Source: Rhodocyclaceae bacterium (GTDB lineage: Bacteria; Pseudomonadota; Gammaproteobacteria; Burkholderiales; Rhodocyclaceae). Taken from it: a stretch of DNA of 64,000 bases. Numbering within the stretch: position 1 is the stretch's first letter; every line of letters starts with the position of its first letter. The notes under the pieces are model-generated. The model had not been told where the DNA came from and did no database searches. It saw nothing but the letters and a program-made list of their open reading frames with translations. Positions 38,264 to 45,833 of this stretch are shown piece by piece. The stretch covers positions 1 through 64,000 of the forward strand of contig JAKLLG010000001.1 of the NCBI GenBank assembly GCA_023150275.1. Direction: 5' to 3'. Both the position numbers and the translations under genes were made by a program.

Positions 38264-39702
38264 CAGAACTTGTGGGCGCCGTGGGTGCCCAGACTCATGA
38301 CGTACTGCACCCACACCTGATTGTCGGTCACGCCCTGCATCGATTTGTCCTGTGCGAACTGCAGACGCATGCGCGCGAATTCGCTCCAGCTGTAGTCGGC
38401 CATCAGCGATACGCGCTTCGGCCGGTAATTGTCGACAACGAGATTGGCGGCATTGACGCCGAAATCGCGTGTGCCGGAATCGAGGCGGTCATAGCGCACA
38501 CCAGCGCGCCAGTTCGGGCTGAACTGATAGACGCCCTGCAGGTACCAGCCTGATTGGCGGGTGCGGTAATCGCTCGTTACCGTCGCGCCGCTGGCGCCCG
38601 GATCGCAGGCATTGCCCACGCCCTCCTCGTCGCGACAATCGAGCGTGCCGCGCTCGCGCCGCTGGAAGTATTCGCCCTGCAGCTTGAAATTGCGGTACTT
38701 GGGATTTCCCTCGGGCGCCCACTTCCAGACGAAATCGGCGATCCAGGTCTTCGACTTGCCCTCGAACACGCCCTGCGCTTCAAGGCCGCCGACGTCCGTA
38801 AAATGCGTCTCGCGCTCCTTCGCCTTGGTCTGCAGGTAAGAGAGGCCGGCGCGCCAGCTGTGGCTGCTGCCGATGTCGTCACCGACATGCGCGAACACGG
38901 CGCCGGCGCCACTGCCGTTCTTGTTGCGATCGCTGCCGGGGAAGTTGGCGCCGCGACCGAAGTCGGTGCCGAATTCGAGGAAGAAGGGGGTCGGGGCGAC
39001 CCATTTGAGCTGCACGCCGTCCTGTGCGTAGCTGCCTTCGTCACCGAACATCGCCTTGTAGATCAGCGGCGCATCGGCGAAATCCCAGGCATGGGCGTGC
39101 TGCTCGTTGAGGTAGCCGATGCCGGAGCGCATCCGCCCGCCCTTCAGACCGAAACCGTGCCCAAGGCCAAGCGACTGGAAGAAGGCCTCCTCGACCTCGA
39201 CCTCGCCGTCCTGCAGTGCCAGCACCGCCTGGCCGCGCCAGTAGGGATCGATGTTCGCGGAGAAGACCAGTTCAGTATGGTCGAGCGAAAAACCGCGCCG
39301 GTCAGCACCGTGCCCGTGGTCGTCGTGATCGTGGCCGGCGGCGGGCCAGAAGCCGGTAATCTGGCGCTCCTCGATATCCTTCATGCGGCGGTACTGCCCT
39401 TGCAGGATGAGCGATATTTCCGGATTGAAGCCGGTGGCGGGCTGTGCGGCGGGCGGGCGCAGACGCGCCTCGCTGGCGACACTGGCCGCCTCCTTCGCGG
39501 TCGCTTCCGCCTTGGTCGCCGTGTTCTCGGCCTTGACGAGTTTTTGTTCAAGGGTGGCGATGCGCTGCTCGTAGGCATCCTTCATCTGCTGCAACTGCTT
39601 GCGGATCTCGGCGAGATCGGCGTCGCTGGCGGCGAGTGCCACCGATGGGGGGAAGGCAATGGACAAAGCAAGGGCGAGCGCCGCCCGGGACGGTTTTTGC
39701 AT
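38263..39702 (-). CDS. Outer-membrane porin with coiled-coil N-terminus (zinc-locus porin)
   Basis: 479 residues; the ATG at 39702 is preceded by CAGGAG. A signal peptide (about 1-24) ends SVALAAS. A coiled coil follows (ADLAEIRKQLQQMKDAYEQR, about 28-60), as in OprP/OprO-like and SlyB-anchored porins. The remainder is alternating beta-strand sequence ending in Phe (GTHGAHKF), typical of outer-membrane barrels. A short His/Asp-rich loop, GHDHDDHGHG (about 124-133), could bind metal. It lies between the CobW genes and znuA, suggesting zinc passage across the outer membrane. That is inference from context. Confidence 0.78.
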   Translation of the reverse strand: MQKPSRAALALALSIAFPPSVALAASDADLAEIRKQLQQMKDAYEQRIATLEQKLVKAENTATKAEATAKEAASVASEARLRPPAAQPATGFNPEISLILQGQYRRMKDIEERQITGFWPAAGHDHDDHGHGADRRGFSLDHTELVFSANIDPYWRGQAVLALQDGEVEVEEAFFQSLGLGHGFGLKGGRMRSGIGYLNEQHAHAWDFADAPLIYKAMFGDEGSYAQDGVQLKWVAPTPFFLEFGTDFGRGANFPGSDRNKNGSGAGAVFAHVGDDIGSSHSWRAGLSYLQTKAKERETHFTDVGGLEAQGVFEGKSKTWIADFVWKWAPEGNPKYRNFKLQGEYFQRRERGTLDCRDEEGVGNACDPGASGATVTSDYRTRQSGWYLQGVYQFSPNWRAGVRYDRLDSGTRDFGVNAANLVVDNYRPKRVSLMADYSWSEFARMRLQFAQDKSMQGVTDNQVWVQYVMSLGTHGAHKF

Positions 39703-39726
39703 GATGGACTCCTGACGAATTAGGGT

Positions 39727-39769
39727 ATTCGCCGCGCGACGGCGAATGGTTCCGCGGCACGGTGCCGCG
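39727..39769 (-). terminator. Two consecutive hairpins between the small Cys protein gene and the porin
   Basis: CGCGGCAC-G-GTGCCGCG at 39753-39769 and ATTCGCCG-CGCGA-CGGCGAAT at 39727-39747 are perfect 8-bp stems in the 74-base gap. Neither has a U-tract, so they may be processing or attenuation structures that set the porin level relative to the upstream genes, rather than full terminators. Confidence 0.4.
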
Positions 39770-39776
39770 AGGATCG

Positions 39777-40061
39777 TCAGGCAGCTGGCGGGGCGCGTGC
39801 CCGGCGGCACGTGGTAAGGCGCGAAAACGAGAGGGAGACAATCGGCGCCACGCGCGGTGGCGTCGATGCTTGCGGAAAAACGACAATCGGTGATGCGGGC
39901 GGCGCCGCACCGGTAAGTTCCTGTGCGGCAAGGCAGGCGAGGCAGACCTCTGTCGCCTCGCCGGACGCATGCTCGGCGGCATGGGCAAGCGCAAGCAGTT
40001 GCCCGCCAACCAGCAGCGCGGCGAGCAGCCACAGACGCAGGCGTCGAAGGGTCGGGTTCAT
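39777..40061 (-). CDS. Small secreted protein with CxxC motif (zinc locus)
   Basis: 94 residues with an N-terminal signal peptide (LWLLAALLVGGQLLALAHA, about 10-28). A short mature part contains HAAEHASGEATEVCLACLAA, two His and a CLAC pair that could bind a metal ion. The tail is Pro-rich. I do not recognise the family with certainty; it resembles the small DUF2946-like proteins found near metal transporters. It overlaps the CobW stop by 4 bases (ATGA), so it is translated with the zur-cobW genes. Confidence 0.65.
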   Translation of the reverse strand: MNPTLRRLRLWLLAALLVGGQLLALAHAAEHASGEATEVCLACLAAQELTGAAPPASPIVVFPQASTPPRVAPIVSLSFSRLTTCRRARAPPAA

Positions 40062-41119
40062 GTCGCCGCCGCACCGCAGAACATCGCAAACGCCTTCTCG
40101 GCGTATTCGCGCTCGAAATCGCGGACGATGAAGACCAGGCGCGAATCACCACGATCCGCATCCGGCCATTCCGGCAACGAGGCTTCCGGGTAACGCATGT
40201 GCTGCACGCAATGCACGACGCGCGGTTGCGCCTCGCCGACGACGTTCACCAGGCCCTTGATGCGCAGGATGCGATCGCCGCAGGTGGCGAGCAGCACGTC
40301 GACCGCCTCGGCGAATTCGCCCCAGACGAAGGGCTCGGCAAATCGCAGGACAAAGCTTTTCACGCGGGCATCGTGGCGCTCGCTGGCTTCCGTGTCTCGG
40401 TGCGGGTGCGGGTGCGCGTGACCGGCAGCCGCACGCACCTCTTCCTCGGCCAGCCAGCGGCGCACATCGGCAGTCTTGGTGGCGGGATCATACAGCCCGC
40501 AACCAGCAAGCGCGGTCGCTTCGACCATTCCCCCGCTCACCTCGATCTGCGGCGCGCCGGGATTCAGCGCGACAACCCGCCGCGCCACCTGCAGCCGCTG
40601 CCCGGCGGACGCCAGATCACATTTGGTGAGCAGGATGCGATCCGCCATTGCCACCTGTTTCACCGCCTCGGCGTGGGCATCGAGTTGCCTGTCGGCATGG
40701 GTGACGTCTACCGCCGTCACAATGCCGTCGCTGCGGAAACGTTCGGCGATGAAGAAATCTTCCATCAGCGTGTAGATCACCGGCGCCGGGTCGGCGAGCC
40801 CGGTGGTTTCGATCAGCACCCGCGAGAAGGCGGGAATCTCTCGACGCAGGCGCTTCATAAAGAGATCGCGCAAGGCGCGTGCGAGATCGCCGCGCACACT
40901 GCAGCAGAGGCAGCCGGAATCGAGCAGCAGGATGCTGTCGTCGATCTTGTCGACCAGATGGTGGTCGATGCCGACATCGCCGAATTCGTTGATCAGCACC
41001 GCGGCATCGCTCATCGCCGGCTGCCGCAGCAGATGATTGAGCAGCGTGGTCTTGCCGGCACCGAGGAAACCGGTGAGCACGGTGACCGGAATCTGCCGGG
41101 CCGGATCTACTTCAGGCAT
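40058..41119 (-). CDS. COG0523 (CobW/ZNG1-type) GTPase, copy 1
   Basis: 353 residues. Walker A is TGFLGAGKTTLLNHLL (about 15-30). The family metal motif CxCC is in GCLCCSVRGDL, ETTGLADP is Walker B/switch, and LLTKCDLA is the G4 base-recognition motif. Near residue 235 a His-rich stretch HAHPHPH precedes the C-terminal CobW_C domain. Such GTPases deliver zinc to client proteins under zinc limitation. The start overlaps the previous cobW stop by 13 bases and lies in the zur operon. Confidence 0.9.
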   Translation of the reverse strand: MPEVDPARQIPVTVLTGFLGAGKTTLLNHLLRQPAMSDAAVLINEFGDVGIDHHLVDKIDDSILLLDSGCLCCSVRGDLARALRDLFMKRLRREIPAFSRVLIETTGLADPAPVIYTLMEDFFIAERFRSDGIVTAVDVTHADRQLDAHAEAVKQVAMADRILLTKCDLASAGQRLQVARRVVALNPGAPQIEVSGGMVEATALAGCGLYDPATKTADVRRWLAEEEVRAAAGHAHPHPHRDTEASERHDARVKSFVLRFAEPFVWGEFAEAVDVLLATCGDRILRIKGLVNVVGEAQPRVVHCVQHMRYPEASLPEWPDADRGDSRLVFIVRDFEREYAEKAFAMFCGAAAT

Positions 41120-42126
41120 TGCTGCAGGCCGGTGAGAATGATTTCGCGTGGCAGGTCGCGACCGATGACGACGACGGTACTGATCCGCGGCGCATCGCCC
41201 CAGGCTTGCCCGGGACTCGCGCCCATCAGCATGTGCACGCCCTGCAGGACAATGCGGTACGGCAGATCGTCGACAGCGAGCACGCCCTTGTAGCGCATCA
41301 GGTCGTCACCAAAGACGCGGACGATGCCGCCGATGAAATCCTGCAGTTTCGCACCATCGAAATCGCGCTCCGCACGAAACACCACCGAGCCGATGCGGTC
41401 GTCGTGATGGTGATGCGCATGTGCGAGGAAACCCGGTTCGATCTCCAGCGTGGCATTGAGGTTGAAGCCGCGCACGTCGAGAATTTCGGTGAGCGGCATC
41501 GCGCCGAAATGCACTGCCAGCTGCGCGGCGCGCGGGTTCATCGCGGCCAGCCGCTCCTGCAGTTCGTTCAGCGCATCGGCCTCGACAAGTTCGGTCTTCG
41601 AAAGCAGCAGGCGGTCGGCAAAGCCGATCTGCGACTGTGCGGCCTCGTGTTCATCAAGCTGACGACCGGCATGCACGGCATCGACCAGTGTGACCACTGC
41701 GTCGAGCAGATAGCGCTGCGCGATGGCTTCATCGACAAAGAAGGTCTGCGCAACGGGCCCTGGTTCCGCAAGCCCGGTGGTTTCGATGATGACGCGATCG
41801 AAGGCGAGCCGGCCGCTGTCACGCTTCTCGGCCAATTCACCGAGAATGCGGATGAGATCGCCACGCACGCTGCAGCAGATGCAGCCGTTGTTCATCTCGA
41901 CGATCTGGTCGTCGGCGGAAACGAGCAGATCATTGTCGATACCGACCTCGCCAAACTCGTTTTCGATCACCGCGATTTTCTCGCCATGACGTTCGGAGAG
42001 GATGCGGTTCAGCAGCGTGGTTTTGCCACTGCCGAGAAAGCCGGTGAGGATGGTGACGGGAATGGGTGCCGACGCTGTCGACGGGACGGCAGGCGGTACC
42101 GGCACTGTTTCCAGACGCTGGCTCAC
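41107..42126 (-). CDS. COG0523 (CobW/ZNG1-type) GTPase, copy 2
   Basis: 339 residues starting with GTG at 42126, which overlaps the zur TGA by 4 bases. It carries Walker A (TGFLGSGKTTLLNRIL), the CxCC motif (GCICCSVRGDL), ETTGLAEP, LLSKTELV and a His cluster HAHHHHDD (about 245-252). It diverges from copy 1, so this is not a recent tandem duplication. Its position directly after zur marks it as a zinc-allocation GTPase rather than a cobalamin gene. Confidence 0.9.
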   Translation of the reverse strand: MSQRLETVPVPPAVPSTASAPIPVTILTGFLGSGKTTLLNRILSERHGEKIAVIENEFGEVGIDNDLLVSADDQIVEMNNGCICCSVRGDLIRILGELAEKRDSGRLAFDRVIIETTGLAEPGPVAQTFFVDEAIAQRYLLDAVVTLVDAVHAGRQLDEHEAAQSQIGFADRLLLSKTELVEADALNELQERLAAMNPRAAQLAVHFGAMPLTEILDVRGFNLNATLEIEPGFLAHAHHHHDDRIGSVVFRAERDFDGAKLQDFIGGIVRVFGDDLMRYKGVLAVDDLPYRIVLQGVHMLMGASPGQAWGDAPRISTVVVIGRDLPREIILTGLQQCLK

Positions 42127-42569
42127 CGTGCGCTCCGGTTGCAATCGGCGCACCGACCGGAAAGGTCGAATTCGAGGCGCGCCAGCGTAAAGCCCTCCGG
42201 CATCACGGGTGCGATTGGGGCCGGCGCATCCAGACAATAAACGCGGCCGCAGGCATCGCAGCGGAAATGCACGTGACTGTGGTGCTGACCGCCGCCAGCG
42301 AGAGTGAACCGCCATACCCGTCGTTCGTCGGCGCGCTTGACGGCAAGGCCGGAGGCCACCAGCCAGTCGAGCACGCGATAGAGCGTCACACGGTCAAGCG
42401 TGGCATCGCCCAGCGCGAGTTCGACATCGTGATGCGATAGCGGCACCGGTGCCGACGAAAGCAGTTCGAGCACGCGGATGCGGGCAGGCGTCGCACGGGC
42501 GCCGGTGGCGCGGATGCGCTCGGCCGGCGAGATCGGCGTTGATGTGGAGGAAGGAGTCTTGTCCGGCAT
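42123..42569 (-). CDS. zur: Fur-family zinc uptake regulator
   Basis: 148 residues. The N-terminal winged helix (GARATPARIRVLELLSSA, then LDRVTLYRVLDWLVASGLAV) is followed by HHSHVHFRCDACGRVYCLD, which holds the His sensing site and the first CxxC. GRCADCN supplies the second CxxC of the structural zinc site. Zinc-loaded Zur represses uptake genes. The flanking CobW GTPases and ABC importer, and an operator-like palindrome in its promoter, support Zur over Fur or PerR. Confidence 0.88.
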   Translation of the reverse strand: MPDKTPSSTSTPISPAERIRATGARATPARIRVLELLSSAPVPLSHHDVELALGDATLDRVTLYRVLDWLVASGLAVKRADERRVWRFTLAGGGQHHSHVHFRCDACGRVYCLDAPAPIAPVMPEGFTLARLEFDLSGRCADCNRSAR

Positions 42570-42577
42570 GGCGCCGG

Positions 42578-42616
42578 ATTAGACCACATGCAGACTTCAA
42601 ATGCAACAATGTTGCA
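42578..42616 (-). promoter_or_regulatory. zur promoter with overlapping Zur-like operator
   Basis: TGCAACA-A-TGTTGCA (42602-42616) is a perfect 7-1-7 inverted repeat, the spacing used by Fur-family regulators. On the minus strand TTGCAT (42601-42606) and TCTAAT (42578-42583) are 17 bases apart, a good sigma-70 promoter. The palindrome covers the -35 hexamer, so binding would block RNA polymerase. Transcription would begin near 42571, almost at the zur ATG (42569). Function is predicted, not shown. Confidence 0.7.
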
Positions 42617-42635
42617 ATTAGATGTCGGCAGGATT

Positions 42636-43199
42636 TCAAAACAGCTCGATGTCGTCGACTTTCTGCTGCCGGAGTGTTTCAACGTAGCGGGCGATCGCCT
42701 CGGCAACGGGCGTGCCTGTCATCACCGCCTCGAACATCTCGCGTTCGTCCGGGGTGGTGTATTTGCCGCGAATCCTGCCCTGTAGCTCGACCCAGGCCTG
42801 TGGGTTGAAGATGCGTCGCTGGTCACCCACTAGCTCGGACAACTCGCCAAGGCTGTGCGTCACGTGCGCGAGCCGCTGCGCCAGCTTGTCGTAGAACTGA
42901 AAGGCCACCACGGCCTCATTGACCATTCCGGAAACCTGGCCGGCTGCGCTGAGCAATCGCGCCCGGGTCTCGTCGGCCGAAGCGTCCGCTTCGGCGAGCG
43001 TGCCGGTGATCAGGCGCAGTGTTTCCGCCATGTTGGTGAACGAACCGGTCAATACATCGACCGAAGCATTGCTGTCACGCATCGCCGCATCGATCTGGGC
43101 GGCGGCAAGTTCGAGCATGAGCACGGTTTCACGTACCTGGCTCCATCCCAGATCAGGCGAGTGGGCGGTCGTTCCGCGCGGCACATCGGTCGTGGTCAT
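42636..43199 (-). CDS. Conserved helical protein with CheZ-like motif
   Basis: 187 residues; ATGATG at 43202/43199 with GGGGAG upstream, the second ATG having better spacing. The protein is almost all helix (VLMLELAAAQIDAAMRDSNA...). The stretch VVAFQFYDKLAQRLAHVTHS resembles the FQ-D-xxQR motif of CheZ/methyl-accepting-associated proteins and of small MCP-like helpers. No catalytic residues are certain. It could dephosphorylate or dock a response regulator; this is a weak inference. It is transcribed toward zur, not obviously in its operon. Confidence 0.55.
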   Translation of the reverse strand: MTTTDVPRGTTAHSPDLGWSQVRETVLMLELAAAQIDAAMRDSNASVDVLTGSFTNMAETLRLITGTLAEADASADETRARLLSAAGQVSGMVNEAVVAFQFYDKLAQRLAHVTHSLGELSELVGDQRRIFNPQAWVELQGRIRGKYTTPDEREMFEAVMTGTPVAEAIARYVETLRQQKVDDIELF

Positions 43200-43286
43200 C
43201 ATCGCTCCCCTTCTTGTTCCGGGCAATATAACCCCACCCACAAAACACTGGCAATCGAAGCACGACGCCCTGACCGCCGATACTCC

Positions 43287-44486
43287 TCAATCGGCCTGCA
43301 GCAACAGGCCCTTGAGGTATTCGCCTTCCGGGAAGTGCACGGCCACCGGATGGTCGGCACCGGCAGCAAGACGCTGCAGGATGCGCGCGTCACGCCCAGC
43401 GTCGATGGCCGCACCGGCAACGATCTTCTGGAAAAGTTCGAGGCCGATGCCGCCGGAGCAGGAGTAGGTCATCAGCAGCCCCCCGGGTGCGAGCAGGCGA
43501 AAACCAAGCAGATTGATGTCCTTGTAGGCGCGTGCCGCACGCTCGGCGTGCGCTGCCGAGGGCGCGAACTTGGGCGGATCGAGCACGATCAGATCGAACT
43601 TGCGCCCCTCCTTGCGGAAGACGCGTAGCGCATCGAAAACGTCGGCCTCCAGCCACTCAGTGCGGCTGGCATCGAGTTGCGGATTTTGCGCCAGATTGGC
43701 GCGCGCGCCGGCGAGCGCAGGTCCCGACGAATCGATAGAAAGAACGTGCGCCGCACCTCCCGCGAGAGCCTGCAGCGAGAAACCGCCGGTGTAGCAGAAG
43801 CAGTTGAGCACTGACCTGCCGGCGGCGAGTGCGCGCGTCAGCAAGCGGTTATCGCGCTGGTCGAGGTAGAACCCGGTCTTGTGGCCGCCAACGACGTCGA
43901 CGCCAAGCCGAACACCGTTCTCGTCGATCGACAGCGGCGGCTCGTCAACGCCAGGGGCTTCGCCATGCACCCAGCCGGTAACGGATTCCAGCCCTTCGAG
44001 CCCGCGCACGTCGGAATCGGAACGCTCGTAGATACGGGCAGCACCGGTCGCCTTCACCAGCGCTGCGACGATGGCCTTGCGCCACTTGTCCGAGCCCGCG
44101 GCGGTCAGTTGCAGGCAGATCGTGTCGCCATAGCGATCGGCGATGACCCCGGGCAAGCCATCCGACTCGCCGTGGATGAGGCGCATGCCTGCCTGTCCGG
44201 CGAGCTGCGGCAGTACCTCGCGCCGGGCGACGGCAGCGGCGATGCGGCGCTTGAAGAAGGCGTCGTCGATCGTCTCGTCAGGATCGAAACTCCACACGCG
44301 GGCACGAATCTGCGACTTCGGACTCCACGCGGCCTTCGCCAGCCTGCGTCCGCCGGCATCGAGCACCTCGACCGTATCCCCCGGTCGCACCCGTCCGTCG
44401 AGACGGGCCACCGAACCCTCGAAAATCCATGGATGGCGACGGAACAGGGAGCGCTCCTTGCCATCCTTCAAAATCAGTTGCGTCAT
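43287..44486 (-). CDS. rlmI: Class I SAM-dependent rRNA methyltransferase, RlmI family
   Basis: 399 residues from the ATG at 44486 (MTQLILKDGKERSLFRRHPW). The N-terminal PUA domain (about 1-75) is followed by a linker and a Rossmann methyltransferase core: VLNCFCYTGGFSLQALAGGA (SAM motif I), DLIVLDPPKFAPS (motif IV, DPPK) and LLMTYSCSGGI with the catalytic Cys. E. coli RlmI makes m5C1962 in 23S rRNA. It is divergent from the Rieske gene, with 47 bases between starts. Confidence 0.88.
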   Translation of the reverse strand: MTQLILKDGKERSLFRRHPWIFEGSVARLDGRVRPGDTVEVLDAGGRRLAKAAWSPKSQIRARVWSFDPDETIDDAFFKRRIAAAVARREVLPQLAGQAGMRLIHGESDGLPGVIADRYGDTICLQLTAAGSDKWRKAIVAALVKATGAARIYERSDSDVRGLEGLESVTGWVHGEAPGVDEPPLSIDENGVRLGVDVVGGHKTGFYLDQRDNRLLTRALAAGRSVLNCFCYTGGFSLQALAGGAAHVLSIDSSGPALAGARANLAQNPQLDASRTEWLEADVFDALRVFRKEGRKFDLIVLDPPKFAPSAAHAERAARAYKDINLLGFRLLAPGGLLMTYSCSGGIGLELFQKIVAGAAIDAGRDARILQRLAAGADHPVAVHFPEGEYLKGLLLQAD

Positions 44487-44533
44487 GATGGGCCGCATTT
44501 TACGCTGACGAGGTCGACACCCGGGAAAAAGCG

Positions 44534-45061
44534 ATGGATCACGCCAGCAAACCGCAACGCCGCCGCATCATGCTGGCTGCCGGCGCCTGTGCCGTGGGTG
44601 GTGGCACCCTCTTTCTCTCGCAGCAGCACAACGCCACAAAATCCTGGCCGCACGGCGATCCGCTCACCGTGGACATCGCCAATCTGCCCGAGGGCAAACT
44701 GAAAACCGTTGAGTGGCAGGGCAAGCCAGTGTGGATACTGCGTCGGCGCGCCACCGAGATCAGCGCCTTGCAGGCCGCCAACGTGGCACTTGCCGACCCG
44801 CAATCAGCACAATCGCTGCAGCCACCGGCCACGCGCAACACGCTCCGCTCCCTGCGCCCCGACATTTTCGTTGCCATCGGCCTGTGCACGCACCAGGGCT
44901 GCACACCCGCCCTCAATGGCGACCATTTCCTCTGCCCCTGCCACACCTCAAAGTACGATCTCGCCGGCCGGGTATTCAAGGTGGGGCCGGCGCAGGCCAA
45001 CTTGGTCATTCCCGCGTATCGCTTCGACGGCGAGCGACTGGTGATCGGAGAAGATGCCTGA
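44534..45061 (+). CDS. Rieske 2Fe-2S protein (bc1-type iron-sulfur subunit without bc1 partners)
   Basis: 175 residues. A Tat-like signal/anchor (PQRRRIMLAAGACAVGGGTL) leads to a Rieske fold with CTHQGC (Cys118, His120, Cys123) and CPCHTSKYD (Cys134, Cys136, His137). Cys118, Cys134, His120 and His137 would hold the cluster, and Cys123-Cys136 the disulfide. The spacing between the boxes is short. It looks like the petA product of ubiquinol-cytochrome c reductase, yet no petB/petC follow. It may be a second, specialised Rieske protein. Confidence 0.82.
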   Translation: MDHASKPQRRRIMLAAGACAVGGGTLFLSQQHNATKSWPHGDPLTVDIANLPEGKLKTVEWQGKPVWILRRRATEISALQAANVALADPQSAQSLQPPATRNTLRSLRPDIFVAIGLCTHQGCTPALNGDHFLCPCHTSKYDLAGRVFKVGPAQANLVIPAYRFDGERLVIGEDA

Positions 45062-45239
45062 ACGACAGCCCGCGGAGCGAGCCGCCGAACAGCGCCTACA
45101 AACGGCCGTTGTCGACCGATCGGCGGACTTGAGTTCACGCCGCCTTGATCTATGGTTGAAGTGTTCCCGTGATTGATCAGGGTTCACGGGAGGGTGAGTT
45201 GTTTTGTCTTTGCGTCGTCCTGCGGGGGGAGGCATCGAT

Positions 45240-45785
45240 ATGTTTGTTTTCATCGCAACCGAGCGGTTCTACCGTCGCGCCGCTGCCATCCCCAGTCCGG
45301 ACAGTCTTCCGGCAGTCCTTCCGGCAAAGCCGCCAGAAGGCGCCGATGTGGCCCGTGCCACGCCTCCCCTTGCCCTCGACGGCGGCAACGTCCCGGCCGG
45401 CACGCGTTATCAGTTGTTGCGCGCCCTGCGGGCGATGGCAAAAGGTGGGTCGATGGTTGTCGAACGCCGCATTCCTTCGCTCGCCGATCACTTCGACAAC
45501 CCCGGCAGACGCGAGTCGTGGTTTGCCTCGCTACGCTCGATTTCAAGCTGGCTGGACACCGCCGATGTCGAGCCCATTCTTGTGCCGGGCACAGCCTTTC
45601 CGGCGCTGGTCGGCCGCATCCTGCTGCGTAACGGCTGGGCGGCGCCGAGCGGAACGCCGCACTGGGTGCCCAACCTGCGCTTCTTCAAGCTGACCGAGGT
45701 CGGCTATCAGGCATTTGCCGAGGCACAGGCGTGGTGGCGGGCGCTGACACCTGCGCAACGCCTGCGGCTGGTGTTCGTCGAGTAG
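45240..45785 (+). CDS. Hypothetical protein of unknown function
   Basis: 181 residues from the ATG at 45240, which follows GGAGG at 7 bases, a strong ribosome site; a longer form from 45204 is possible. Sequence begins MFVFIATERFYRRAAAIPS, has a Pro/Ala-rich stretch (about 20-50), and ends in a winged-helix-like region (FFKLTEVGYQAFAEAQAWWR). I do not recognise it. The region 45062-45239 before it carries a 7-bp hairpin (TCCCGTG at 45165-45171 with CACGGGA at 45185-45191) and nothing else I can support. Confidence 0.6.
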   Translation: MFVFIATERFYRRAAAIPSPDSLPAVLPAKPPEGADVARATPPLALDGGNVPAGTRYQLLRALRAMAKGGSMVVERRIPSLADHFDNPGRRESWFASLRSISSWLDTADVEPILVPGTAFPALVGRILLRNGWAAPSGTPHWVPNLRFFKLTEVGYQAFAEAQAWWRALTPAQRLRLVFVE

Positions 45786-45833
45786 CAGTTCGCGGAGCAG
45801 GAGGGCGGTGGCAAATTGCCGCGCGCCCGCCAG

